64,000 nt of DNA. It comes from Nematocida parisii ERTm1. Its lineage: Eukaryota > Microsporidia. The position numbers were made by a program, and so were the translations under genes. This document shows positions 1-10,103 of the stretch, piece after piece. Location: positions 101,275 through 165,274 of the forward strand of contig NW_013524652.1 of the NCBI RefSeq assembly GCF_000250985.1, written 5' to 3'. Position 1 is the stretch's first letter; each line of letters opens with the position of its first letter. The notes under the pieces are model-generated. The model saw only the letters and a program-made list of their open reading frames with translations, ran no database searches and was not told where the DNA came from.

Positions 1-678
1 GAATAAGAAAGGGAGGAGTTGGTAGTCATCTAATCCACCCATTCCATGACTCCCTGCTGGCTCTAACTTATACTTTAAAATTAACAGTCTAATTATACTA
101 AAATACTGCTCAAGCACTAGAAGAACAGACTTTTCTTGGATAATTCCTAGTTTTAACAGAATAATCACAAAGCAAAAGAAGTTTAGCTCATGGCCTGTGC
201 CATAATCAATCCGTGATTTATTCCCAAAGGACTCCTGCAAGTATTCTTGAAGTATTCGCACATCTTTTGTTTCTAGTGAGGGAAAGGACTCTTTTAAGAG
301 TCTTTCCCCCTCTATAAGAATTCTTTCTGCAAAATTAATAAATCCCTTATTTCCATATCGCTGATTCCCTTCTTCTATTGGTACTTCCTGTATTATCTCT
401 TCTATTTTTATTAAAAACAAATTACCGGGTGTTAAAATGTCTTCCTTTGAGTATGCCACGCCTTCTTCCTTTCTTTTTTCGATCATTTCTTCTATTTCTT
501 CTATATTTCTGGTTTCTGATATGTCATAGTATCTGTCTATGTCCCCGGGTATTGCGTTATTCTGTATCATTTGGTCTATTTTCATGAGATATTCTTGAAC
601 TGTTTTGTACGCAGCGGATGATTTAAACCTTGCCACATCCCAATGTTCTGGGTCTACTTTGTATAATAATTTTGCCAT
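1..678 (-). CDS. PP2A activator PTPA/Rrd (partial, C-terminus off window)
   Basis: Reading the minus strand from an ATG at 678 gives 226 uninterrupted codons to the window edge. The product matches phosphotyrosyl phosphatase activator (PTPA, yeast Rrd1/Rrd2), a peptidyl-prolyl isomerase-like factor that activates PP2A-type phosphatases in cytosol and nucleus. The diagnostic stretches are visible: SRIDYGTGHELNFFCF near residues 155-170, and LEPAGSHGMGGLDDYQLLPF close to the edge, corresponding to the family's GSHGVWGLDDYQFLPF. Ordinary PTPA proteins are about 300-350 residues, so roughly a quarter to a third lies outside. The start is 19 bp from the divergent VIP1-like gene at 698, so the two probably share a promoter. 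A short plus-strand ORF inside this region is antisense noise. I am confident of the family. Confidence 0.88.
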   Translation of the reverse strand, partial: MAKLLYKVDPEHWDVARFKSSAAYKTVQEYLMKIDQMIQNNAIPGDIDRYYDISETRNIEEIEEMIEKRKEEGVAYSKEDILTPGNLFLIKIEEIIQEVPIEEGNQRYGNKGFINFAERILIEGERLLKESFPSLETKDVRILQEYLQESFGNKSRIDYGTGHELNFFCFVIILLKLGIIQEKSVLLVLEQYFSIIRLLILKYKLEPAGSHGMGGLDDYQLLPFLF

Positions 679-697
679 TATTTGAAATAAAATTAGA

Positions 698-3688
698 ATG
701 CTTATACCGTACGTAGAGCAGATACATTTGGGGGTGTTCATTCCAAACAGAAAGCTGCACACACAGCCAATGAAGCAACTAGAGAAGTATTTGAAGGGAA
801 AGGGGTATACACTTTATTACTTTGAGGATGCATACAGAGAAGAAATATCTGTGGACAATTGGCCGTATGTAGATGTAATAATTACGTTCTTTTCAGAGGG
901 AATAGACTTTTTAAAGGTCAGAAAATATGCAAATATACACAAGCCAATTGAGATAAATAAGATAGATGAGCAGTTCTTGCTCTTAGACAGAAGAATAGTC
1001 ATGGCGGTTCTAGACCAGATAGGTGTTCCAACAGCTGAAAGACTAGTTTACAATGGAAGAGTGAAGGAAAAAGAGATAAACGCAGAAAACAAAGAAAAAA
1101 AGAAGAAAGAAGAAGAGTCTAAGGGAGTATCAGCAAGAAAGAAAGGGGCACAGAAGAAATCACGGCAGTATGAAGGAATAGTAAGCACATCAAGCATACT
1201 TGACAAAATAGTAAAGGATGGGGTGTTTGATGCAGCATCTGAGGCAGGCAAGGAGGAAGAGTTAAAGAAAAGCTCTGTCGAGCAAGATTCTGTTGAAAAG
1301 GCATATCCAAAGTATAAGAAAGATGTAGAGGTGGAGATTGATAGAATTATAAAAACCCAGCTAAGTCTATTTAATATAAAGAGAAATGAGCTGTTTAAGC
1401 CATCTGAGAAGAGAGTATGCGAAGGCGATAAATTATGGATAGGAGACAAAAGCATAAACAAACCATATATTGAAAAGCCTGCGTATAGTGAGGACCATAA
1501 TATACATGTATACTACAGTAAGTACTGCAAGGGAAGAGAACAGGGAATATGCAGGCTGTTTCGTAAGATAGGATCAAAAAGCAGTAATTACGATAAGAAT
1601 CCAAGTAAAATATCTTATAGAGAGGATGGCAGCTATATTTATGAGAAGTTAATCGAAGTAAAGAATTATCTTGATATAAAAGTGTATGTTATGGGAAAGA
1701 CTGTATATGCAGAGACAAGAAAGTGCCCTGAGAGAGATGGAATAGTTATTAGAACAAAGTCTGGTAAGGAGGAAAGAAAAGAAATAAAACTAACAAAGAA
1801 TGAAATTCGTGCAGTACAAAAGACGAGTAAGTCATTTGGGCAGTTTATATGTGGAATGGATATTCTCCGAGCCGCCAATGGCGGGTTTATACTAGTAGAT
1901 GTCAATGGGTGGTCATTTGTAAAGTCAAATCTGCAATATTATACCCAAAAGAATCTGAAATATCTGGATAAAAAGATTAAGAAGGAGGTGTTAAAAAAGC
2001 GGGCAAAGTCCGGGGATAGTACAAGAAGAAAGGACGTGTCTCTCTATAAGGAAATAATACAGATAATTCACAGAGACGCAGAAAAGCAGCCAGTAGAAAA
2101 AAACAAAAGAAAGGAGTATGGCGCAGATGCAGAAACTGAGAAAAATCAAGAAAGCAAAAAAATGACAGAATGTATTGAAATAAAGGGCATACATACTGTA
2201 TACCGGCACGCAAGAAGAACTCCAAAGCTGAAAAAACGGCTGGTCTTTGTTTCTGAATACTTAATAGAGTACATCTCCAGAACATGCAATATGGCAGGGC
2301 GAGATACCTCCAAAGTCAAAGAAATACAGGAGATACTGGAGAGGGAGGAAAAGGAGAAGATTCAGTTCAGAACAAAGGAAAACCTTGCATCACTTGAGTC
2401 TCTTAAGAAGATTGCAGAGATAAATTCGGGTGTGCGTGTAAAAATACTAAAAGAAGAAAAGAGTGTTCGGCTGGTTTTAAAATGGGGCGGTCTACTAACA
2501 AACAGGGCAAAAAAGGAAATAGAGTATGAAGCAATGGAATACGAGTCATTTTTATCAACTGTGCAGGGCGATTCATTCTCCACATATGATTTATACTCCC
2601 CTACTAAACCCACTTCTTCTTTAAAGACAGCAAGAAAGATTAGACTATTTGCCAATCCAGAGGATAGAACACAGAAAACCGCTGAGGTGTTTAAATCTGT
2701 ACTTGAGTGGGCAGGAAGGTGCAATACTCCAGTTAAAGAGAAGTACTTTAGTATTCTGCGAGAGACAGAGCCTACTCCAGATAAAATATGCCCAGAGTTG
2801 ACATCAGCATATATGGCACTGAAAGAGTCTCTCCTTGTTAAGAACAAGTCTAGCGATGCACTAAAAGAAGAGCGGTCGTTAGACAATGAAACTGCACATA
2901 AGTGTAATGATGGATCTGCAGACACCGATACACTGTGCATGAACAGGCTTAGCATAAAAAAAGAGCATGGCTCTCCTGCTCCTACAAGTAGTTTATGTGA
3001 CTGTCTCGCAAGTCTGTCCTGCGAGTGCCGAGAAACCTACTTCCTTAAGAGATGGTGCTTTGTCTTTGAAGAGTATCCAACACTCACGCATAAGAATGCA
3101 AAAACTGTCATTCCTCTTCTGATAGATCTCATCAAGTACGACATACTTTCCAGCCAGTATGAAAAAGCCATTCCCCCAATTTTCCAGTATTTCCAGAATA
3201 TTGAAAAGCTCTACCAACTTTTTAATACGCATGCATGCTTTTTATACAGGAACAGGATTGACATATTTTTCAGAAAAAACAAAATGTTAGATATAATTAA
3301 GTATCTTTACAGTAGGTTTGACTCACACTCAGACACAATTTACTTCACAAAGAAGTTCACTATTCTGCTGCTTCTTCAATATATTCTAAGCATAAAGGAG
3401 ACAGTTTACATCAATACAGAGCTAAAGAAGGAAATAGAAAACAAAATGCATGGAATAGGATTTTTAAGTTCAATTGTCATGGTACATCTGTCGTGCAAGG
3501 ATATAGAATATGTTCTAGTAAGATACAGCCATGGCATACACATAGACAACAAAATATTGAAAAGAGGTGTAATTCGCAGGAATGATGAAGAACCAGAGCA
3601 GATACTAAGAACAGACCGGCATAAGATACTTTGCATAGTCAGAAAAAGTGTTTTGTTTAAGAATTACGAAAAAAGTCAAAATGAATGA
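698..3688 (+). CDS. VIP1: Inositol hexakisphosphate kinase VIP1/PPIP5K-like, dual-domain
   Basis: This 996-residue protein has the two-domain plan of Vip1/PPIP5K, which makes 1-IP7/IP8 inositol pyrophosphates. The N-terminal pre-ATP-grasp part (about 8-110) has NWPYVDVIITFFSEGI and the LLLDRRIVMAVLDQIGVPT segment typical of the family. A Lys/Glu-rich insert of about 80 residues follows. The ATP-grasp core resumes near 310 with YIYEKLIEVKNYLDIKVYV, AETRKCPERDG, FICGMDILRA and DVNGWSFVKSN (about 400). A histidine-phosphatase-like domain starts near 500 with RHARRTPKLKKR, where other Vip1 proteins have RHADRTPK or RHGDRTPK. The Asp/Gly-to-Ala-Arg change and no second catalytic motif found by eye suggest the phosphatase half is weak or dead. 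This is inference. It is divergent from PTPA with a 19 bp gap. Confidence 0.87.
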   Translation: MLIPYVEQIHLGVFIPNRKLHTQPMKQLEKYLKGKGYTLYYFEDAYREEISVDNWPYVDVIITFFSEGIDFLKVRKYANIHKPIEINKIDEQFLLLDRRIVMAVLDQIGVPTAERLVYNGRVKEKEINAENKEKKKKEEESKGVSARKKGAQKKSRQYEGIVSTSSILDKIVKDGVFDAASEAGKEEELKKSSVEQDSVEKAYPKYKKDVEVEIDRIIKTQLSLFNIKRNELFKPSEKRVCEGDKLWIGDKSINKPYIEKPAYSEDHNIHVYYSKYCKGREQGICRLFRKIGSKSSNYDKNPSKISYREDGSYIYEKLIEVKNYLDIKVYVMGKTVYAETRKCPERDGIVIRTKSGKEERKEIKLTKNEIRAVQKTSKSFGQFICGMDILRAANGGFILVDVNGWSFVKSNLQYYTQKNLKYLDKKIKKEVLKKRAKSGDSTRRKDVSLYKEIIQIIHRDAEKQPVEKNKRKEYGADAETEKNQESKKMTECIEIKGIHTVYRHARRTPKLKKRLVFVSEYLIEYISRTCNMAGRDTSKVKEIQEILEREEKEKIQFRTKENLASLESLKKIAEINSGVRVKILKEEKSVRLVLKWGGLLTNRAKKEIEYEAMEYESFLSTVQGDSFSTYDLYSPTKPTSSLKTARKIRLFANPEDRTQKTAEVFKSVLEWAGRCNTPVKEKYFSILRETEPTPDKICPELTSAYMALKESLLVKNKSSDALKEERSLDNETAHKCNDGSADTDTLCMNRLSIKKEHGSPAPTSSLCDCLASLSCECRETYFLKRWCFVFEEYPTLTHKNAKTVIPLLIDLIKYDILSSQYEKAIPPIFQYFQNIEKLYQLFNTHACFLYRNRIDIFFRKNKMLDIIKYLYSRFDSHSDTIYFTKKFTILLLLQYILSIKETVYINTELKKEIENKMHGIGFLSSIVMVHLSCKDIEYVLVRYSHGIHIDNKILKRGVIRRNDEEPEQILRTDRHKILCIVRKSVLFKNYEKSQNE

Positions 3689-3786
3689 TTTTTCTATGGC
3701 TATATACACTAAAAGAACAAATTCCGTCTAAATTATGGTATGACCAGAAATAAATTACTCGTTTATATGAAATATATCCCAATCTT

Positions 3787-5778
3787 ATGAAATATTTTAT
3801 TAGTGGACTTTTAGTGTATTTTAGTGCTTTTTTGTCTCGTGGTGTAATTTATGCAAAATTGTTTGGATTTTTAATGCAGAATGAAGCACTGCAGAGTCTA
3901 ATACGGGAGACTGAAATAATAAAAACAACTTTGTCAAAAATAAAGAGTCACACAAAGCAAGCCAAAGACTCAGTTGAGTCAATCGGTAAAGATCTCGTGT
4001 CATTAGAATCCTTTAAAAATGACGGTCTTGTAAGGGTATCTGCAACTGCGCAGATGAACATAGAGAAAACACGGCAACTATTAGGAGAGGTGAAGACCTT
4101 TGGAAAGAAGTACAGCAAATTAATTAAAGAAATAAAAAACAGAACTGAGTCGGCCAGTGCTGCCAGTTTACTGAGCTTATATAAAGAGATAAAGGGTCTT
4201 TTAGGCCTTAAAACTACAACGCCTGAAATATCTGAGAAAATATCTATATTAGAGAAAAACTTTGAAATTCTCATTTTAACAATAATCGATGCACTTCCAG
4301 AGATAATTGAAACAGAAGGGGCTGTTTCGTATGCCAAGGCTGTAAAGATATCAATTGAAGAGTCTCCAAATGAACTAGATGGTACAAAAGACAATAGGTC
4401 TATTATTGAAGAAAATACGGGAAGTGCAGGTGGAAAGGATGTGCTGAGCTGTAACATAGACAGGAATAGAATATTTGAAGTGTTTTTAGATTCTGTTGTT
4501 AGGCGATTTACAGAGAACTTGCACAATACTAATTTAATAGGAAAGGATGATTTATCATTTATTTTATCAGACCTAGTGCGATTAAAGGAAACAGACGGCC
4601 TTGCAATTCCGTCAAAGTACAAAATATTTTCTTTTGCAACCATACAGTACCATAGAATGCTTTATGAGTATTTAGAGGCAAATACGGATAAGTTTGATCC
4701 AAATGAGTCTATAGGCATTCTTCTATGGTGTAAAAAGTACTATGCAGAAATGGAGAAAATGGGCCGAATGAAGAGTGCACTGGGTCCTGTTCTATTTGCA
4801 GGGCGGGAAGGCGATTTAGTGGACAAGTACATATCAGCAGCACAAGAAAAGCTGTCTGAGTGGATACATAATCTAGCAAACATGGAAAGCAAACGGTTTC
4901 AGGAAAGAAAAAAGGCACCCGACTTGGATGGAGACAGCAAGTTCATAAGCATCGGATTCATGGATCTACTCCATATAATACGGCAGCAGTTAGAGCCTAT
5001 GCATGTGCACCCAGGAATATTCAAAAGAGTGTCAGCGCATATTTTAAAGTGTGTGGAAGAGTTTAGAGAGATACTAATGGAGGCTGTGATAACAGAGCTA
5101 GACTTGGTTTTAAAGGATAAAGCTCACAATGGATTTGAAGAATACTGCATTGCTCTCTCCAACAGCGGGCTTAAATTCATGGACTGTCTCCATACGCTTC
5201 CATTCTACAACGATCCAAATATGCAGTCGATCAGTAAAGTATTTTATGCGTGTATGGAGCAGTCTAATGATGCACTGATCCGAAATATTCTGTATGTGGT
5301 ATCTCCAGCGACTGAAAACATTTTTACGGAAAAGTGGATTTCAGAGCCAGTTACACAAACCATCATATCTACATATGCTGACTACCTGACAGATTATAAG
5401 GAGAGTATGATAGACTACACATTTACTTCATTCGTATCTGCGCTGTTGGACAGTACAATAGAACTATACTTTGATAGATTGACTAAAAAGCGCACAGTTT
5501 ACCGCAAAGAGCATCTGTCAATTATAACTATGGATAGAAAAAAGTACAGAGAGTTCTTTTCCAAATATTTGTCAAAGAATTCACTGAAAGAGTCACTCAG
5601 AAGAATGGATTACTTCATCTCCATTACATCCTCTGACAATATAAGCTTATGCACATCAGAAGTGAAATTATACTTAAAAGACTTCCCCGATTGCTCAAAG
5701 GAAGCGCTCATAAAAATACTTAGAAAAATGCCAGGTGGAAGTAAAGAATTTAGTAAAGAAGTCATGAGCAGAATATAA
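3787..5778 (+). CDS. SEC6: Exocyst subunit Sec6 (EXOC3)
   Basis: The protein is 663 residues from the first ATG. The centre matches Sec6: a WCKKYYAEMEKMG segment, then GREGDLVDKYISAAQEKLSEWIHNL, then a run of Phe-x-Glu-Arg-Lys-x-Ala-Pro-Asp-x-Asp-Gly, followed by MDLLHIIRQQLEP. These align by eye to the conserved Sec6 core. Sec6 is part of the exocyst, which tethers Golgi-derived vesicles at the plasma membrane. The N-terminal third is helical or coiled coil, as in the family. The first 29 residues look like a signal sequence and are out of character for a cytosolic tether. The Met at 3874 (MQNEALQSLIRE) is therefore the more likely start. The length from there, about 634, is a little short of fungal Sec6. 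Confidence 0.8.
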   Translation: MKYFISGLLVYFSAFLSRGVIYAKLFGFLMQNEALQSLIRETEIIKTTLSKIKSHTKQAKDSVESIGKDLVSLESFKNDGLVRVSATAQMNIEKTRQLLGEVKTFGKKYSKLIKEIKNRTESASAASLLSLYKEIKGLLGLKTTTPEISEKISILEKNFEILILTIIDALPEIIETEGAVSYAKAVKISIEESPNELDGTKDNRSIIEENTGSAGGKDVLSCNIDRNRIFEVFLDSVVRRFTENLHNTNLIGKDDLSFILSDLVRLKETDGLAIPSKYKIFSFATIQYHRMLYEYLEANTDKFDPNESIGILLWCKKYYAEMEKMGRMKSALGPVLFAGREGDLVDKYISAAQEKLSEWIHNLANMESKRFQERKKAPDLDGDSKFISIGFMDLLHIIRQQLEPMHVHPGIFKRVSAHILKCVEEFREILMEAVITELDLVLKDKAHNGFEEYCIALSNSGLKFMDCLHTLPFYNDPNMQSISKVFYACMEQSNDALIRNILYVVSPATENIFTEKWISEPVTQTIISTYADYLTDYKESMIDYTFTSFVSALLDSTIELYFDRLTKKRTVYRKEHLSIITMDRKKYREFFSKYLSKNSLKESLRRMDYFISITSSDNISLCTSEVKLYLKDFPDCSKEALIKILRKMPGGSKEFSKEVMSRI

Positions 5779-6545
5779 TAAAAATAAAATTGTGTTTATA
5801 TATAAAGAAGTAAACTATTAAAATTTTAAAGCCAAACTAAGTAGTATAATGCAAAGTCTTTTCGGGTGTTTTAAGATTATAAATAAAAGTCTTCGCATGA
5901 GATAGAAAAGCTGAAGAGTTTTAATTTACTTCAGCAATCAAATATGACACTTTAATATTCAAATTGAAAACAAACAAAGGAATTGCTCTAAATATAGAAT
6001 ATTCTAATATTCTGATAATATAAGGAATATACTCAGCATTGCACATACCAAAGAAAATAGAGTGCAAGTAAGAAAGTCCTTATTTAATGGGGTGGCTATA
6101 TGCTTTAGCATTCCTATAACTGAAAATATAATCTGAAAATACCAGAAAATACCCGAAAATACCACAAACTAGTTCGGGTTATTATAATCTTTATGCACCC
6201 AGAAAGACATTCAGACTCTTTTAATCGGTATAATAAAATCTATAGCGGTATAAACCAATTTGAATAATGTGCAAAGGAGGCAAAATACAATTGGATTTCT
6301 GGAGTATGCTATACTCACTGGAATTCCACATATAAACTAGAAACCAGAATTTCTATATTTTATGCCAAGTGAATATATGCTAAATAATCAGAAATACCTT
6401 TAAAATTTAGGTTATTTTTGTATTTTCATAAAATATATTTTATTCTAACCTGAATTTCTCTGAAATTTCTTATAATAATCTTTGGGCCTTTTAGTCCTCT
6501 TTATTTATTCTGCCGTCTTATTTATTATTATTTTTTTTATTTTTT
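5779..6545. other. Intergenic stretch without a recognisable gene
   Basis: This 767 bp A+T-rich stretch has no ORF with plausible protein features and no RNA gene that I recognise. It holds scattered single copies of the ACCCGAA/CGGGTT word seen elsewhere in intergenic DNA, for example near 6172-6182. It is unusually long for this compact region. Confidence 0.5.
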
Positions 6546-7091
6546 ATGTTTCTTATCCTTTTACTCAACACATTCTTGATTGGGATTGCTATAGTTGCAT
6601 TATCTATTGGATTTATTGCCTTTTTATATAAGTCTATTCATTTCATAGAGGAATATCCCGTTAGAGCAAAAGAGAGGATCCGATTATTAATTTACTCAGT
6701 CTGGGGGATGCATTTTATTTTGCTATTTAGAGGATTCTCACTGTGGCTTATAGGATTTTCTTGTGTGTGCCAGCTGCTATTCTATAACTTATTAGATGAC
6801 TATCCTAATATTGAGACAGCTGGTGCTGGTTTTATCACGGCAGTTGTATTTGCCTTTATCAACCACATGTTCTTCCTTAGCTCTATGCTTAAGAACAGAT
6901 GTGGGCTGTTTGAGATTTTCTTCTACTTCTTCATAATTGTGTGGGCTATTCCAATATCATTCTTTTTGAGTTTGACCGCAAACGATGAAGTAATTACAAT
7001 TTCAGGAACAAAGAAGCCCATTAGAAGAACATTGGCAGGAAAAGTTATAGATACTCTTCTCTCTAGACATAACGTATGGGAGGACAGATAG
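6546..7091 (+). CDS. SVP26: Svp26/TEX261-family ER-Golgi membrane protein
   Basis: A 181-residue polytopic membrane protein with hydrophobic stretches at about 2-29, 47-75, 92-113 and 121-143. It resembles Svp26 (TEX261), a COPII adaptor that helps sort type II membrane proteins such as glycosyltransferases between ER and early Golgi. Supporting marks are the short loop HFIEEYPVRAKERIRLLIY after the first helix, which parallels the family's EEY...K..I..IY pattern, the overall four-helix order, a Phe-Ile-Asn-His-Met-Phe-Phe motif in the third helix (family: LNHFLW), and a length close to the usual ~200. The C-terminal tail is cytosolic and basic. It fits the other secretory-route genes in this window (delta-COP, syntaxin, Sec6). 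Confidence 0.75.
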   Translation: MFLILLLNTFLIGIAIVALSIGFIAFLYKSIHFIEEYPVRAKERIRLLIYSVWGMHFILLFRGFSLWLIGFSCVCQLLFYNLLDDYPNIETAGAGFITAVVFAFINHMFFLSSMLKNRCGLFEIFFYFFIIVWAIPISFFLSLTANDEVITISGTKKPIRRTLAGKVIDTLLSRHNVWEDR

Positions 7092-7581
7092 GTCAATTAT
7101 ATAAATAATTATTGGTAGAAGTTTCGGATTGAATTTTTAGGTTATATAAATAATACTGGCGTATCCGGGATATGTCGTGTATAAAGTGCTGAAGTTTACT
7201 GTGTATATACAGAATGTATTATATAACCCGAAATTTATCACCACATATAGATTGCTGCTTTTATATAGGGTTTGATTGTTCTTGTGTGCTGGTTGATGCA
7301 CATCAAGTATTTTAGATTTTAACGGTTAAATTAGGTATACTGCAAATATTTATATATTTATTCTTTGCAGCATTGAATGGACGTTTTTTGCGGGTTTATA
7401 TGTATGATAATAGAAGCATAGATCTGTCTATTCAAAATACCAAGATTTATAATGTAATTTCGGGTGTTATATATTTGGAGTAAACACTTAAAATGAACAG
7501 TCGATATGCATTGTGCGGCGTGTGGTGTTTGTTTGTTATTGAAGCAAGATATAGATAAAAACTGAGTTTCTATTTATCTGT

Positions 7582-7818
7582 ATGCCAGAAAGAGAAATAG
7601 GGAATCTCGATGGATTTAATGATGTATACTACCAAGACTCTAGATTGCTGAGTAGTCTAGTATACACGGGGAAGAAATTAAAGTCTGCGCCATATTCAGA
7701 AGATGGATATCCTAATAAAGGACATATATCATATGAGTACATCACATATAACGAGCCCTTTTCCGCACGTACGGTTATTTTTAAGATTCCAATGAGCTAT
7801 CTTAGAAAGAAACAATAA
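7582..7818 (+). CDS. Small hypothetical protein, 78 residues
   Basis: I do not recognise this protein. The ORF begins with ATG and has mixed composition, unlike the A+T-rich noise around it. It contains GHISYEYITYNEPFSARTVIFKIP, which looks like two short beta strands. There is no signal peptide, membrane helix or Cys/His cluster. It lies alone between the Svp26-like gene and the PH-domain gene on the same strand, with about 490 bp of gene-free DNA before it. Its balanced composition is the main reason to call it a gene; it could also be the end of a decayed gene. Confidence 0.45.
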   Translation: MPEREIGNLDGFNDVYYQDSRLLSSLVYTGKKLKSAPYSEDGYPNKGHISYEYITYNEPFSARTVIFKIPMSYLRKKQ

Positions 7819-7967
7819 AATATGTTTCTCTACAAATATTTCATTTGTATTATCTTGCTTTAAGCCTGTTTTAAATGTTTACATTGGATTGGTCTAATTA
7901 TATATCTATGTATGAAAACTTGCCCAATTAACACAGATTTATAACTGACCAATGACATTGTTTGGCC

Positions 7968-7975
7968 TATAAATA
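7968..7975 (+). promoter_or_regulatory. TATAAATA box for the PH-domain gene
   Basis: A perfect TATAAATA ends 23 bp before the ATG at 7999. The same word at the same spacing precedes many other genes in the window. Confidence 0.6.
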
Positions 7976-7998
7976 AATTATAGTGTATTTACGGGGAA

Positions 7999-9780
7999 AT
8001 GGGTATTATGGACAAAATTTCAGAAGTAGCACAGCATTCTGAACAAAGCAATAAAAACAAAGATAAAGAAAAAGAAACAGGCGAAACGACGCAGGGCACT
8101 GCAGAAAAAGAAGAAAAAAAAGAAATAGAAAAAAAAGCAAACGATGTAATAAACCGGCCTAGCAAAGATGATGTAATAAACACCATAGCAGAAAAGCCAA
8201 AAACTGGCAAGTCATTGAAGGAAAAGCTAATTTCTTCACAGGACGTAGAGGTACACAGAGAAAGCACTGGTGTAAAGGGTGGGCTAAGTATATCTGGCAG
8301 CTCAAAGCAAACAATAGATCCAACGAAAGACACCAAAAAAACAGATGAGAATAAGTCTATAGGCCTGATAAACAAAGAGTCCAAGCCAGTGAGCTCAATA
8401 CATACATCTGCACTGAAGGGGGGATTAGAGAATAAAGTAGGGGACAAAGACATTAATTCTGGAAAGATTAGCAAGCCAATAGAGTCATTTAATGTTGCAG
8501 GTGGGGTAGGATCTGGGATAGCCGATCACATAAAATCAAAGAAGCACAGTGATTTACAGGGGAAGCAGAGCAAGCCAATCATTGTAGATACAAACTCCGG
8601 TAAAGTAGAGAAAAAGCACAAGTCACACGATTCACCAGATGAGGAAGACACCTCTGTAGTAGAGCACTCACACACCAGTAAGAAAGTCAAGACTGAAGAG
8701 AGTATGAAAAAATCAGAAGAGTCGAAGAAAGCAGAGGGATCGTCTGATGGGCAAAAGGAAAGCAGTAATAAATCAGAGCAGAATGCCAAGCCAGGAGAGT
8801 CTGATGCTTTAAGCATAGGAACCTCTAGTGGCTTAAGCGGAAATGCTACGCATCACGCCACCAATCCGTCAGAGAGTGGCAAACCACACACATTAAGTGA
8901 AAGCGCAGAGCACAGTAAAACAGAAGGTGCTGCAGCAAAGACTAATCCAGAAAAGGAAAGTTCAGATAAATCGCTTGGAGCTGGCATAGCAACAGCGGCA
9001 GCAGCATCTACTGCGGCAAATGGCAGTTCAGCTGGCACCAGAGATGTTTATGGAAGCACTGCTTCTGGCAATTCTACAGTAAGCAGAGAGACTAGTGTAA
9101 GAAACGAAACATCTGTCTCTGAAAATGAAAGGACATCGACTCACGAGACTACTGAAAGAACAGTAACCGAGAAAACAGCCCCAATCACTCGTACAGAAGC
9201 AATGGCCATAGGAGCAGCAGGCGCTGCTGTCCCACTTGCTGCAGCAGGCGCAGTCGCTGCCTCTGGAAATAGAAATAATGCCATGGAAAACAGTTCTGCA
9301 CAACCAGCAGCTGGCAATGGGCTAGCAAGAAGTGAATCTACTACAGCAGGTACAGTTGGCCAAGGTGATGCCTCTATACCAGAGAATGCCCCAGCACCTG
9401 CCAGCCAAGAACACAAAGCCTATGAAACAAAGCCAGAATCAAGCAGTGACTCTCTTTTAACACAAGACAGAGACAGTGGAGACCTTCTCTATGAAACAGA
9501 CCTCTACAAAAAGCGGTATTTCCTTCAGTTTTTATGGACTAAAAGACACTTTACTCTTTCAAAGGATGGTATAATGAAGTACTACAGAAATGTCAACAGC
9601 AAGAGAAGGGGTGAGTTTGATATTAATGAGTACTTTACATCATTTAAAGCCACAGAAGTCAAAAAGGGGAAATATCCTTACAGAATCTCCCTGGTCAGTG
9701 ATAAAAGTGACGATTTAGGATTTGAAACAAAAGAGCAGAGAGATGAATTCTTATACTGGCTGGATAAGGCAGCAGAATAA
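7999..9780 (+). CDS. Low-complexity protein with C-terminal PH domain
   Basis: The product is 593 residues. Residues 1 to about 490 are low complexity: Lys/Glu-rich at first, then Ser/Gly/Ala/Thr-rich, with Ala-rich hydrophobic runs near 325-340 and 395-425. The last ~100 residues look like a pleckstrin-homology domain: KKRYFLQFLWTKRHFTLSKDG, then IMKYYRN, FDINEYFTSFKATE, YRISLVSDKSDDLGFETKEQRDEFLYWLDKA. The final helix carries the hallmark Trp. PH domains bind phosphoinositides or proteins at membranes. No catalytic domain is present, so it may be a membrane-attached scaffold (inference). A TATAAATA box lies 23 bp upstream. An antisense ORF over its 5' part is a by-product of biased codons. 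Confidence 0.72.
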   Translation: MGIMDKISEVAQHSEQSNKNKDKEKETGETTQGTAEKEEKKEIEKKANDVINRPSKDDVINTIAEKPKTGKSLKEKLISSQDVEVHRESTGVKGGLSISGSSKQTIDPTKDTKKTDENKSIGLINKESKPVSSIHTSALKGGLENKVGDKDINSGKISKPIESFNVAGGVGSGIADHIKSKKHSDLQGKQSKPIIVDTNSGKVEKKHKSHDSPDEEDTSVVEHSHTSKKVKTEESMKKSEESKKAEGSSDGQKESSNKSEQNAKPGESDALSIGTSSGLSGNATHHATNPSESGKPHTLSESAEHSKTEGAAAKTNPEKESSDKSLGAGIATAAAASTAANGSSAGTRDVYGSTASGNSTVSRETSVRNETSVSENERTSTHETTERTVTEKTAPITRTEAMAIGAAGAAVPLAAAGAVAASGNRNNAMENSSAQPAAGNGLARSESTTAGTVGQGDASIPENAPAPASQEHKAYETKPESSSDSLLTQDRDSGDLLYETDLYKKRYFLQFLWTKRHFTLSKDGIMKYYRNVNSKRRGEFDINEYFTSFKATEVKKGKYPYRISLVSDKSDDLGFETKEQRDEFLYWLDKAAE

Positions 9781-10103
9781 AACTATCTTACTATTATTTC
9801 CCATACTTAGCACTAGTCAGTGTTTATTTAAGATTATTTAAGTATCAAATGAATGTTATAGAAATAGAAATTAAACCCCCAAACTTCAGATTATTTCTAA
9901 ATATAATATTTACAGCTATACCAGCATGAAATATTTTCCAATCCAATATAACTATAAAATACGTTTACACCACACATCCCAGAAATAATTCTATTAATAT
10001 GATGATAGTTTGTCCGTATATTTTTAGCATATATTTTCAGTTATTTTTTTCTGTATAATAAGTAAAAAAATTTAATTTGCACGAACTAGAAATTATAGAA
10101 ATA
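9781..10103. other. Intergenic, A+T-rich
   Basis: About 320 bp after the PH-domain gene; I see no gene or structured RNA in it. Confidence 0.5.

Noticed and set aside
378-587. Plus-strand ORF of 69 codons
   Set aside because: Antisense to the PTPA frame, hydrophobic noise composition.
3787-5778. Exo70 as identity of the coiled-coil protein
   Set aside because: The central LVDKYISAAQEKLSEWIHNL and ERKKAPDLDGD stretch fits Sec6 better.
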